From: Wenzhouxiangella sp.
GTDB lineage: Bacteria > Pseudomonadota > Gammaproteobacteria > Xanthomonadales > Wenzhouxiangellaceae
Length of the DNA: 12,559 bases
Reading direction: 5' to 3'
Assembly: GCA_007127425.1 (NCBI GenBank)
Contig: SKZJ01000279.1
Span: forward strand, 1 to 12,559
The notes beneath the pieces were generated by a model. It had not been told where the DNA came from. It searched no databases and saw only the letters and a program-made list of their open reading frames with translations. This document shows positions 1-7,138 of this stretch, in pieces. Position numbers and translations under genes: made by a program. The first letter of the stretch is position 1, and each line of letters begins with the position of its first letter.

Positions 1-1671
1 CAACTGACGATGTGAAATCAGCCCCAGCAACTGACCGGTATCATCCTCGACCGGCACGTGTCGGACGTAGCGCCACTCCATCAGACTGGCCGCAAAATCG
101 ACAATATCGTCGGGACGAACCGTGAACAAGTCGGTCGCCATGAACTGGCCGACGGTGCGATAGCTGTCGCGCCAATCCTGCGAACCGCATATATCACCCA
201 ACTCCCACTCGCCCACGGGCTTGCCGGTTTCGGCCTGCTCCATCATGCTGCTGGTCAGGGCTCGCAGGCGCTCGTTTTCGCTTCCCTTGCCCTGCATGCC
301 TTCCAGCGACTCAAGCTGCCAGCGCGCACCGGTACGCCGCATCTCGACACGCTTCTGGATCACGCCCATGTAGCGGTCGATGTCGCCATCGTCGATCCCG
401 GCCTCGGCCAGCCCCTCGCGGGCCAACGGCAGCAACTCCTCGAGAATCAGGTCCTGGGCCGTCATCTGGCGGCCATCGAACCACACCTGCTGGGCCCTGA
501 GGCCCTCGCGCGCGGCGGCGAGAAAGTTGCTCTTGGCGTCCGAAAAGTTCAAATGGTCGCGAATGTCGTCGACCGATCGGGACAGCTTCGACATCATGCC
601 GAAGAAGAAAGCGGAGTTGGCGACCTCGTCGAGTATGGTCGGGCCGGACGGAATCACCCGGTTTTCGATGCGAAGGTGCGGCTTGCCGTTGTCGGAAATG
701 CCGTAACAGGCACGGTTCCAGCGATAGACCGTGCCGTTGTGCAGACACAATGCGCGCAGCTTCGGCACCTCGCCACGCTTGACCATGCCGATCGGGTCTT
801 CCTCGAACTCGGTCGTCAGAACCACCCTGAAACGGGCAATATCCTCCTGGAAGATCTCGATCACCGACTCATCGATCCAGTTGTCGCCGAAGTGCACTCG
901 CGGCTTGTGTCCGCGAGCGGCATGCGCTTCGGAGCGCGCATCGATGGAATGCTCGAACACCGCGATGCGGCTTTCGTGCCACAGACGCTTGCCCAGCAGA
1001 ATCGGGGAATTGACGCAACTGGCCAGCAGCGGTCCGGTCACTGCCTGGGCAATGTTGTAGAGCGACGCGAACTCGTCGGCACCCACCTGAAAATGCACCT
1101 GGAAACTCGTATTGCAGGCTTCCAGCATCAGGTTGTCATGGTTGAAATGCAGCTGATCGATCCCCTTGATCGAGAAGCTGAAATTACTCCCGCGCAGGCG
1201 CAGCAAGGCCTCGTTGAGGGCAAAATAACGCGCCGTGGGCACCATGGCATCGAGGGTCAGGTGCTCGCGCGTCAGGGTCGGCAGGATGCCCACCAGGGCG
1301 ATACGAGTGTCGACCTCGGCCGCCTTCTCGCGCGCGATTTTGTAGACCTCGTCGGCTTCCTGCTCCAGGCGGCGGAGACAGTCGCCGCCCAGCTCCAGCG
1401 GCGACAGGTTGGCCTCCAGGTTGAACAGGCCGAGTTCGTGGGTGAAGCGCGGATCGTCGATACGGTCAAGGATCTGCATGGCAGTCATCGCCGGCCGGCT
1501 TGCGCCGTCGACCAGGAACATTTCCTGTTCGGCACCGATTCGCCGGATACCGCCCTCGATCATGCCGGCCGCCAGCATGTCTTCCAGCGCCCTCACCTCG
1601 TTGAGCAGAGCCTTCATGAAGGCGCGTCGGGTCTGTTCGTCGGAGGTCTGCGCTACGTTCTGCTCGCCCAT
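1..1671 (-). CDS. GCS2-type glutamate-cysteine ligase-like protein with C-terminal CBS domain (3' end outside window)
   Basis: I translated the minus strand from ATG at 1671; 557 codons are open to base 1 with no stop, so the C-terminus is missing. An in-frame TGA lies just upstream of the only early ATG, which supports this start. Residues about 40-395 look like the carboxylate-amine ligase fold of the GCS2 family: GAEQEMFLVD near 47-55 and EANLSPLELG near 86-95 are acidic, metal/ATP-site-like stretches, and CNTSFQVHFQV near 186-196 resembles the family's core strand. From about residue 505 (TVGQFMATDLFTVRPDD...) the sequence reads as a CBS domain, with RHVPVEDDTGQLLGLIS near 537-553; a second CBS copy may follow off the edge. 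Family members ligate amino acids in an ATP-dependent way, and CBS domains usually sense adenine nucleotides. The substrate is unknown and I do not call this gshA. It is divergent from fadD. Confidence 0.8.
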   Translation of the reverse strand, partial: MGEQNVAQTSDEQTRRAFMKALLNEVRALEDMLAAGMIEGGIRRIGAEQEMFLVDGASRPAMTAMQILDRIDDPRFTHELGLFNLEANLSPLELGGDCLRRLEQEADEVYKIAREKAAEVDTRIALVGILPTLTREHLTLDAMVPTARYFALNEALLRLRGSNFSFSIKGIDQLHFNHDNLMLEACNTSFQVHFQVGADEFASLYNIAQAVTGPLLASCVNSPILLGKRLWHESRIAVFEHSIDARSEAHAARGHKPRVHFGDNWIDESVIEIFQEDIARFRVVLTTEFEEDPIGMVKRGEVPKLRALCLHNGTVYRWNRACYGISDNGKPHLRIENRVIPSGPTILDEVANSAFFFGMMSKLSRSVDDIRDHLNFSDAKSNFLAAAREGLRAQQVWFDGRQMTAQDLILEELLPLAREGLAEAGIDDGDIDRYMGVIQKRVEMRRTGARWQLESLEGMQGKGSENERLRALTSSMMEQAETGKPVGEWELGDICGSQDWRDSYRTVGQFMATDLFTVRPDDIVDFAASLMEWRYVRHVPVEDDTGQLLGLISHRQL

Positions 1672-1697
1672 GCCGCTATCTCGCTGAACTCCAGCGG

Positions 1698-1726
1698 ATC
1701 ATAAACGTGTTGTCGTAAAGGGGCAA
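1698..1726 (-). promoter_or_regulatory. Candidate sigma-70 promoter for the GCS2-CBS gene
   Basis: On the minus strand a -35-like TTGCCC (1726-1721) is followed after exactly 17 bases by a -10-like TATGAT (1703-1698), 5 of 6 matches to TATAAT. Transcription would start near 1691, giving a leader of about 20 bases before the ATG at 1671. This is a pattern match only. Confidence 0.5.
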
Positions 1727-1749
1727 ATCACGGCTTGCCGGGCCATCGC

Positions 1750-1787
1750 CAAGCGCTTGTCTCGCGGCGGAAGCTGTGCCAAGCTTG
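1750..1787. promoter_or_regulatory. Two CAAG-type palindromes in the GCS2/fadD divergent region
   Basis: CAAGCGCTTG (1750-1759) is a perfect 10-bp palindrome and CAAGCTTG (1780-1787) a perfect 8-bp palindrome with the same half-site. Their centres are 29 bp apart, close to three helical turns. They lie upstream of fadD and upstream of the GCS2 promoter candidate. They could be operators for a dimeric regulator, but I cannot name one, and short palindromes also arise by chance. Confidence 0.25.
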
Positions 1788-1812
1788 AGCACCAATGGTC
1801 CCACAAGAAACC

Positions 1813-1818
1813 GAGGGG
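1813..1818 (+). promoter_or_regulatory. Ribosome binding site that sets the fadD start
   Basis: GAGGGG lies 10 bases before the ATG at 1829. The frame stays open upstream to a TTG at 1757, but that extension has no comparable site and does not resemble FadD, so the ATG at 1829 is preferred. Confidence 0.7.
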
Positions 1819-1828
1819 TAGATTGAAC

Positions 1829-3517
1829 ATGAGCGACAAGCCCTGGCTTGAAGAGTACGCACCCGGCGTCCCCGCCGAGATCGACATGAACGAGTTCGAT
1901 TCGGTCGTCGACGTCATCAACAAGAGTTGCGCGGAGTACAGCGACAAGTCGGCCTACGTCAATTTCGGTGCCGAGTTGACCTACGGCCAGGTAGACCGAT
2001 ACAGCGCGGCCTTTGCCGCCCGCATGCAGGCGCTGGGACTGAAAAAGGGCGATCGCATCGCCATCATGCTGCCCAACGTGCTGCAGTACCCGATCGCTCT
2101 GTTCGGTGCCCTCCGCGCCGGGCTGGTTGTGGTCAACACCAATCCGCTCTATACCGCCCGTGAGCTCAAGCACCAGCTCAATGATTCCGGCGCCAAGGCG
2201 ATCGTGATCATGGAGAACTTCGCCAGCGTGCTCGAGGCGGTGATCGACGACACCCAGGTCGAGCACGTGGTCCTGACCTCCATGGGCGACATGATCGGGT
2301 TCCCCAAGGGTGCAGTCATGAACTTCGTCCTGCGCCATATCAAGAAAATGGTGCCCAGCTACAGCCTCCCCGACACCATGGCGTTCAAGTCCGTCCTGGC
2401 CCAGGGCGCCTCGGAGCAGTTCGACCCGGTCAGCCTGGACCATGACGATCTTGCCTTTCTCCAGTACACCGGCGGCACTACCGGTGTCTCCAAGGGTGCG
2501 ATGCTGACCCACGGCAACATGGTCGCGAACATGCAGCAGGCATCGGCCTGGATGGGCGACAAGATCGTCGTTGGCGAAGAAGTGATCATCACGGCCCTGC
2601 CCCTGTATCACATCTTTGCGCTGACTGCGAACTGCCTGGTCTTCATGAAGTTCGGCGGCAAGAACGTGTTCATTACCAATCCGCGCGACATGCCGGGATT
2701 CGTCAAGGAACTGGGCAAGCACAAGTTCACCTCGATCACCGGCGTCAACACCCTGTTCAACGGCCTGCTCAACACACCGGGTTTCGACGATCTGGACTTC
2801 TCCAGCCTGCGCATGACACTGGGTGGCGGCATGGCCGTGCAGCGCTCAGTCGCCGAGCGCTGGAAGAAGGCGACCGGTACGCCCCTGATCGAGGCCTACG
2901 GGCTGACGGAAACCTCCCCGGCCGCCTGCATCAACCCGATGACGCTGGAGGACTACAACGGTGCCATCGGCCTGCCGATCTCCTCGACCGAGTGCCGTGT
3001 CATCGACAGCGAGGGTGAGCCCTTGCCGGTGGGCGAAACCGGTGAGTTGTGCGTCAAGGGCCCACAGGTGATGAAGGGGTACTGGAACCGTCCGGAGGAA
3101 ACCGCCAAGGTGCTCGACGACGAGGGCTGGCTCAAGACCGGCGACATGGCCAAGATGGACGAGAAGGGGTTTTTCTATATCGTCGATCGCAAGAAGGACA
3201 TGATTCTCGTCTCCGGCTTCAATGTCTATCCCAACGAGGTCGAGGACGTGGTGGCCGCGCACCCGAAGGTGCTGGAAGTCGGTGCGATCGGTGCACCCGA
3301 CGAGAAATCGGGCGAAGTGGTCAAGGTGGTGGTCGTGCGCAAGGACGATTCGCTCACCGTCAAGGAACTGCGCGATTACTGCCGCAAGGAACTGACCGGC
3401 TACAAGGTGCCGAAATACGTCGAGTTCGTGGATGAGTTGCCCAAGACCAACGTCGGCAAGATCCTGCGCCGGGAATTGCGCGACCAGCACGGCGACCCGA
3501 AAAGTTCGGAAGACTGA
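1829..3517 (+). CDS. fadD: Long-chain fatty acid--CoA ligase FadD
   Basis: This 562-residue protein matches the usual FadD length of about 560. It activates free fatty acids to acyl-CoA through an acyl-AMP intermediate, the entry step of beta-oxidation, usually at the inner face of the cytoplasmic membrane. The P-loop-like AMP motif [12 protein letters not shown] begins at Tyr213, and the second adenylate motif YGLTETSP follows. The FACS signature runs from about residue 432 (EGWLKTGD) through [18 protein letters not shown]. The C-terminal catalytic lysine is Lys544 in [13 protein letters not shown]. The start is the ATG preceded by GAGGGG. The gene stands alone on the plus strand, divergent from the GCS2-CBS gene and convergent with dinB, whose stop codon is one base away. 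Palindromes upstream may serve regulation. Family assignment is firm; chain-length preference cannot be read from sequence. Confidence 0.96.
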   Translation: MSDKPWLEEYAPGVPAEIDMNEFDSVVDVINKSCAEYSDKSAYVNFGAELTYGQVDRYSAAFAARMQALGLKKGDRIAIMLPNVLQYPIALFGALRAGLVVVNTNPLYTARELKHQLNDSGAKAIVIMENFASVLEAVIDDTQVEHVVLTSMGDMIGFPKGAVMNFVLRHIKKMVPSYSLPDTMAFKSVLAQGASEQFDPVSLDHDDLAFLQYTGGTTGVSKGAMLTHGNMVANMQQASAWMGDKIVVGEEVIITALPLYHIFALTANCLVFMKFGGKNVFITNPRDMPGFVKELGKHKFTSITGVNTLFNGLLNTPGFDDLDFSSLRMTLGGGMAVQRSVAERWKKATGTPLIEAYGLTETSPAACINPMTLEDYNGAIGLPISSTECRVIDSEGEPLPVGETGELCVKGPQVMKGYWNRPEETAKVLDDEGWLKTGDMAKMDEKGFFYIVDRKKDMILVSGFNVYPNEVEDVVAAHPKVLEVGAIGAPDEKSGEVVKVVVVRKDDSLTVKELRDYCRKELTGYKVPKYVEFVDELPKTNVGKILRRELRDQHGDPKSSED

Positions 3518-3518
3518 G

Positions 3519-4583
3519 TCACTCGAGGACTTCAGTCTCATCGGGGTGCTCGGACAAACCCGACACCCCGACCCCGACCAGGCGGACGGAAAACTCCGTC
3601 CGCCAGTCGGCCCAGCGCTTCAGCATCGTGCATGCGGTGGCGGCAATCACCCGGGCCGAGCGTGTATAACCCGCCAGTGACTGGCTTCGGGTAAAGGTGG
3701 AAAAACTGCCCGAGCGCAACTTGAGCGTGACCGTGCGACCGTAAAAGCCCTTCTCCGCCAGCCTTGCAGCCACCTTCACCGACTGGCTTTCGATCAACGA
3801 CTCGATGTCTTCAAGGCGGTGCAGGTTTTCCCCGAGCGTGCTCTCCTGGCTGACCGAGCGACGCTCTCGTTCGGGATTCACGACCCGCTCGTCGATTCCG
3901 GCCGCGCGCAGGCGCAGGTCATTGCCCTGCTCCCCGAAAATGCGTTCCAGTACGTCGATTCCGGTCTTCCGCAATTGCCCCGCGGTATAAATACCGGCGT
4001 CGTTCAGGCGCTCGGCACTGCGCGGCCCGATACCCCAGATGCGCTGCACCGGCAACGGATCGAGATAACGCTGAACCGCCCCGGCCTCGATAAGAAACAG
4101 TCCGTCGGGCTTGTCGTAATCGGAAGCGATCTTGGCCAGCAGCTTGTTGTGGGCCATACCGACCGAGGCGGTCAGGCCGAATTCCTCGGCAATACGTCGC
4201 TTGATGTCCAGTCCGATGGCCCGGACCGGTTGACCGGCCGCCACCGCGTCGGTGACATCGAGAAAGGCTTCATCCAGGCTGAGCCCCTCGACCAGCTCGG
4301 TCCAACTGCGGAAGATAGTGAAGATCCCGGCCGAGACCTCCCGGTAGCGCTCGAATCGAGGCGCCACGAACACGCCGGACGGACACAGCCGTCGCGCTCT
4401 TGCCGCCGGCATTGCCGATCGCACCCCGAACTGGCGCGCCTCGTAACTGGACGCCGCCACGACCCCGCGCCGACTGCTTCCGCCGACCATCACCGGCCGA
4501 CCGCGCAATGCGGGGTCATCGCGCTGCTCCACGCTGGCGTAGAAAGCGTCCATGTCGACATGAATGATGGCGCGGTTGTTCAT
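3519..4583 (-). CDS. dinB: DNA polymerase IV (Y-family translesion polymerase)
   Basis: This 354-residue protein copies DNA past minor-groove lesions and is error-prone. The first catalytic motif, IIHVDMDAFYASVE, supplies Asp10, with Tyr15 at the steric-gate position. SLDEAFLDV supplies Asp104 and Glu105. SVGMAHNKLLAKIASDYDKPDGL near 140-162 is the conserved palm/thumb stretch. The little-finger domain fills roughly residues 240-342. The protein ends in HPDETEVLE soon after the last little-finger strand (RLVGVGV). I do not see the C-terminal QLxLF or QLVLGL-like beta-clamp peptide found in most DinB proteins. No Shine-Dalgarno precedes the ATG at 4583, and no CTGT-N8-ACAG LexA box is visible in the 53-bp gap to the next gene. 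The stop codon is one base from the fadD stop, in convergent orientation. Confidence 0.95.
   Translation of the reverse strand: MNNRAIIHVDMDAFYASVEQRDDPALRGRPVMVGGSSRRGVVAASSYEARQFGVRSAMPAARARRLCPSGVFVAPRFERYREVSAGIFTIFRSWTELVEGLSLDEAFLDVTDAVAAGQPVRAIGLDIKRRIAEEFGLTASVGMAHNKLLAKIASDYDKPDGLFLIEAGAVQRYLDPLPVQRIWGIGPRSAERLNDAGIYTAGQLRKTGIDVLERIFGEQGNDLRLRAAGIDERVVNPERERRSVSQESTLGENLHRLEDIESLIESQSVKVAARLAEKGFYGRTVTLKLRSGSFSTFTRSQSLAGYTRSARVIAATACTMLKRWADWRTEFSVRLVGVGVSGLSEHPDETEVLE
3542..3570. terminator. Strong hairpin at the fadD/dinB convergent junction (terminator without T-tract?)
   Basis: CGGGGTG (3542-3548) pairs with CACCCCG (3564-3570), and TCGG (3550-3553) pairs with CCGA (3560-3563). 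That gives 11 base pairs with one bulged C (3549) and a six-base loop. It begins 24 bases after the fadD stop and lies inside the last codons of dinB on the other strand. There is no T-tract after it, so intrinsic termination is uncertain; it could instead protect the fadD mRNA 3' end. Confidence 0.35.
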
Positions 4584-4588
4584 CCGGT

Positions 4589-4594
4589 AGTATG
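4589..4594 (-). promoter_or_regulatory. -10-like element abutting the dinB start (possible leaderless mRNA)
   Basis: On the minus strand CATACT (4594-4589) ends five bases before the dinB ATG at 4583, so transcription would begin at or next to the start codon. No Shine-Dalgarno is present between them. The -35 is poor (a GTTCAC 16 bases upstream), so this is only a candidate. Confidence 0.25.
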
Positions 4595-4636
4595 CGGAAC
4601 GAGCAATGCTGTGAACGCGAATCGAGAGTAACCCAT

Positions 4637-5782
4637 ATGAGTTTCGAGACCGCCAGTGAAGCCGACTTGATCGAGCAGTATCCGACGCTCGGGCGGGAAA
4701 CCTGGCTGAATCATGCCGCCATTTCGCCCTGGCCGCGAGTGGTCATCGAGGCGCTGGAACGTTTCGTTGCCGACAATGCCAGTCACGGCCCACGCGGCTA
4801 TCGTGACTGGTTGAAAGTCGAGAACGAACTGCGAGACGGCCTGGCTGCCCTCCTCGGCCATGTCGACAGCGACGAGATCGCCCTGGTCGAGAACACCTCG
4901 GCGGGCCTCAACCTGGTCGCAGGCGGTCTCGACTGGCGCGCAGGCGACCGGGTCGTGATCCCGTCCGGCGAGTTTCCGTCCAACCGCCTGCCGTGGATCG
5001 CATTGCGCAGCAAGGGCATCGATGTGGTGGAAATCGACCTGCCCCGCGAGGACCCGGAAACGGCATTGACGGCGGCACTGACAGATCGCACCCGGGTTTT
5101 GAGCGTGTCGGCGGTCCGATACGACGACGGCACCCGGCTCGACCTCGAACGACTCGGAAGGGCCTGCCGCCGTCACGGTACCCTGCTGTGCGTCGATGCC
5201 ATCCAGCAGGTCGGTGCCTTCCCGCTCGATCCCGTCGGCGCGGGGGTCGACTTCCTGGCCTGTGGCGCCCACAAGTGGCTGCTTTGCCCCGAAGGCATCG
5301 GGTTCTTCTGGGCACGTGCTGATGCCATGGAGCAATTGCAGACAAGCCGGCAGGGCTGGCGCAGTTGCCCGAAGCCGTTTGATTTCGACAAGGCCGACTG
5401 GCAGCCGGCAGCCGGTGCGCGACGCTTCGAAATCGGCACACTGAACATGGCCGGCATTCATGCCCTGAATGCCTCCGTCACCCTGATCCTCGATACCGGC
5501 CCGGACCGAATCGCCCGGGCCCTGGGAGAACGGGTGGATCATCTGTATCGTTCGCTCAAAGCCATCGATGGCGTCGAGATCGGTACGCCGGCCGATCCGC
5601 GACGACGTGCCGGCATCATCAGCTTCAGCCATGCGCGGCGCGCTTCCACCGAGATACTCAGGAGGCTGGCAGGCGAGGGAGTGCACGCAGCCGTGCGTGG
5701 CTCCCATCTGCGGCTGTCGCCGCACTTCTACACGCCCATGGAAGCCCTCGACCGGACGATCGAGCTGATCGCGGATCTGTAA
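4637..5782 (+). CDS. Class V-fold PLP-dependent aminotransferase/lyase of unknown substrate
   Basis: This 381-residue protein belongs to the class V PLP fold (the group of cysteine desulfurases, kynureninase-like and isopenicillin N epimerase-like enzymes). Lys213 in CGAHKWLLCPEG is the expected Schiff-base lysine, and Asp187 in CVDAIQQ is the expected partner of the PLP ring nitrogen. NHAAISPWP near 25-33 and ENTSAGLNL near 85-93 are the N-terminal cofactor-side motifs. The C-terminus (AAVRGSHLRLSPHFYTPMEALDRTI) has the histidine/arginine-rich end typical of the fold. It has no cysteine where SufS-type desulfurases carry their catalytic one, so cysteine desulfurase activity is unlikely. The start is the ATG with GAGAG eight bases upstream; an ATG at 4592 in the same frame has no such site. 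It is divergent from dinB and convergent with pilZ. The neighbours give no clue to the substrate. Confidence 0.85.
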   Translation: MSFETASEADLIEQYPTLGRETWLNHAAISPWPRVVIEALERFVADNASHGPRGYRDWLKVENELRDGLAALLGHVDSDEIALVENTSAGLNLVAGGLDWRAGDRVVIPSGEFPSNRLPWIALRSKGIDVVEIDLPREDPETALTAALTDRTRVLSVSAVRYDDGTRLDLERLGRACRRHGTLLCVDAIQQVGAFPLDPVGAGVDFLACGAHKWLLCPEGIGFFWARADAMEQLQTSRQGWRSCPKPFDFDKADWQPAAGARRFEIGTLNMAGIHALNASVTLILDTGPDRIARALGERVDHLYRSLKAIDGVEIGTPADPRRRAGIISFSHARRASTEILRRLAGEGVHAAVRGSHLRLSPHFYTPMEALDRTIELIADL

Positions 5783-5828
5783 ATGTAGCGCTGGGCCCGG
5801 TCATTTCAACCGACCCGCCCCGATTGAA

Positions 5829-6167
5829 TCAGAGGGTTCTTGTCGGGCGATCGCTGTCGAGCATGCCGGCAAGGTGGGTGACGATGGTGCTCTGGGCCTG
5901 TTTGCCCTCGGCCGAGTCGGAAAACTGCACGCCGACACCGCTGTTGATGCTGTGCTGGCTCCCGGGCGGGGTCAGCCAGGCGACCTTCCCGGGAATGGCG
6001 ATTCGTTCCTCGTCCATCAAGCCGAGCAGGATCAGGACCTCGTCCCCGAGACCGAAACTCTTGCGCGTCGGCACGAACAGGCCGCCGTTGATCAAGAACG
6101 GCATGTAGGCCGCGTACAACTCCTGCTTATCCTTGACGTTGTAGGAAAGAATTCCTTTCTGTGCCAT
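5829..6167 (-). CDS. pilZ: PilZ domain protein, type IV pilus assembly PilZ family
   Basis: This 112-residue protein matches the short stand-alone PilZ needed for type IV pilus biogenesis, which works in the cytoplasm with FimX and the pilus ATPase in characterised species. The core is YNVKDKQELYAAYMPFLINGGLFVPT near residues 9-34, then the beta-barrel strands up to VGVQFSD near 78-84. The RxxxR and DxSxxG motifs of c-di-GMP-binding PilZ domains are absent (INGGLF sits at the second), as in the pilus-type members that do not bind c-di-GMP. The ATG overlaps the holB stop as TGATG, so it is translationally coupled and is the last gene of the array. The frame is open further upstream inside holB, but that part is not PilZ-like. 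The holB-pilZ pairing is common in pseudomonads and xanthomonads. Confidence 0.9.
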   Translation of the reverse strand: MAQKGILSYNVKDKQELYAAYMPFLINGGLFVPTRKSFGLGDEVLILLGLMDEERIAIPGKVAWLTPPGSQHSINSGVGVQFSDSAEGKQAQSTIVTHLAGMLDSDRPTRTL

Positions 6168-7138
6168 CAGCGCCGGCTCCGAGACTCCATCAGTGCTTCC
6201 CATTCTAGCAGCCATTTGCCGAGGCTGAGGTCCTGGCGCACTGAACCGGCGCTGGCCCCAAGCCGCCCCTGCAGGGCCTGTTCCCACAAGCGTGCCAAGT
6301 GTTCGGGTGGAAGGTCGGCGGGCAGCCGGTCAGCCATCGGCAGGTCGGCCGAAGCAACGCCGCGCACCCGGTTCATCATCAGCGCCAGCCACCGTGCCAG
6401 CCATTGCCAGGTTCCGATCGCATCCTGCTGCCAGTCTTCGAGCAGCTTGCTCGAGCGACGATCGGCAGCCGGTTCGACGAGTGTCTCGAGGATGGTCAGG
6501 CCCCGTTCGAACTCTCCGTGCTCGAGCATGGCACGGGCCGCCAGCGGCGCGCCACCGGCCAGCACCAGTGCCGCCCTGCGGCTGGGTTCGTCAACCTCGC
6601 CGCACACCTCTGCCAACCATTGGCCGGCAATATCGAGCGGCGGCGGCCTCAAGGCCAGCTTCTGGCAACGACTGCGAATGGTGGCCGGCAGGCTGGCCGG
6701 CTGGTCGCTGCACAGCACCAGCCAGGCGCCCGGCGACGGCTCTTCAAGGGTCTTGAGCAGGGCGTTGGCGGCATTGCGATTCATCGCATCCGCGTCGACA
6801 AACAAGCCGACTCTTGCTGCACCGACACTCGGCGTGAGCTGCATCTTCTCGATCAGCCCACGAATGCTGTCGACCGGGATGCTCTTGCGGTCTTCGGGAA
6901 TGTCGATGCCGAAAAAATCAGGGTGCGTACCGGAGGCCATCAGCTCGCAGGCCCGACACTGCCCGCAAGGTTCACGGCCCTTCGGGTCCAGGCAGAGCAT
7001 GCGCTCGGCCAACCAGCGCGCCAACTCCCGCTTGCCGACGCCTTCCGGCCCCTGGATGAGTGGCGCGTGTCCCAGCCGCCCGGCTTCCAGCCGTTCGTTC
7101 AAGGCATTCTTGTGCTCTTCGAGCCACGGCAAGCTCAT
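6167..7138 (-). CDS. holB: DNA polymerase III delta' subunit (clamp loader)
   Basis: This 323-residue protein is a subunit of the clamp loader that places the beta clamp on primed DNA. The P-loop-like GPEGVGKR (30-37) ends in Arg rather than Ser/Thr; delta' subunits usually have a degenerate site and do not hydrolyse ATP. Four cysteines (49, 58, 61, 64; CLDPKGREPCGQCRACE) form the zinc module. The Ser-Arg-Cys motif is at 156-158 in ATIRSRCQKL, and NAANALLKTLEEP (122-134) is the conserved helix after it in the fold. Residues after about 170 form the helical C-terminal part. The ATG overlaps the tmk stop as ATGA, and the TGA overlaps the pilZ ATG. Length is close to the 334 residues of the E. 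coli protein. Confidence 0.95.
   Translation of the reverse strand: MSLPWLEEHKNALNERLEAGRLGHAPLIQGPEGVGKRELARWLAERMLCLDPKGREPCGQCRACELMASGTHPDFFGIDIPEDRKSIPVDSIRGLIEKMQLTPSVGAARVGLFVDADAMNRNAANALLKTLEEPSPGAWLVLCSDQPASLPATIRSRCQKLALRPPPLDIAGQWLAEVCGEVDEPSRRAALVLAGGAPLAARAMLEHGEFERGLTILETLVEPAADRRSSKLLEDWQQDAIGTWQWLARWLALMMNRVRGVASADLPMADRLPADLPPEHLARLWEQALQGRLGASAGSVRQDLSLGKWLLEWEALMESRSRR

Noticed and set aside
58..1704. 548-codon plus-strand open frame opposite the GCS2-CBS gene
   Set aside because: The minus strand encodes a recognisable ligase-CBS protein here. The plus frame lacks any family motif and is a typical high-GC antisense shadow.
1676..2722. 348-codon minus-strand frame opposite fadD
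   Set aside because: It covers conserved FadD motifs on the other strand and is rich in His/Asp/Gly, as antisense frames of high-GC genes are; no family resemblance.
4600..4620. LexA-like site starting at CTGTGAACG in the dinB upstream gap
   Set aside because: The second half-site is ATCG, not ACAG, so it does not match the CTGT-N8-ACAG box.
5783..5828. Possible bidirectional terminator between the PLP enzyme gene and pilZ
   Set aside because: Only a four- to five-base stem (CGGT/ACCG) can be drawn and no T-run follows on either strand.
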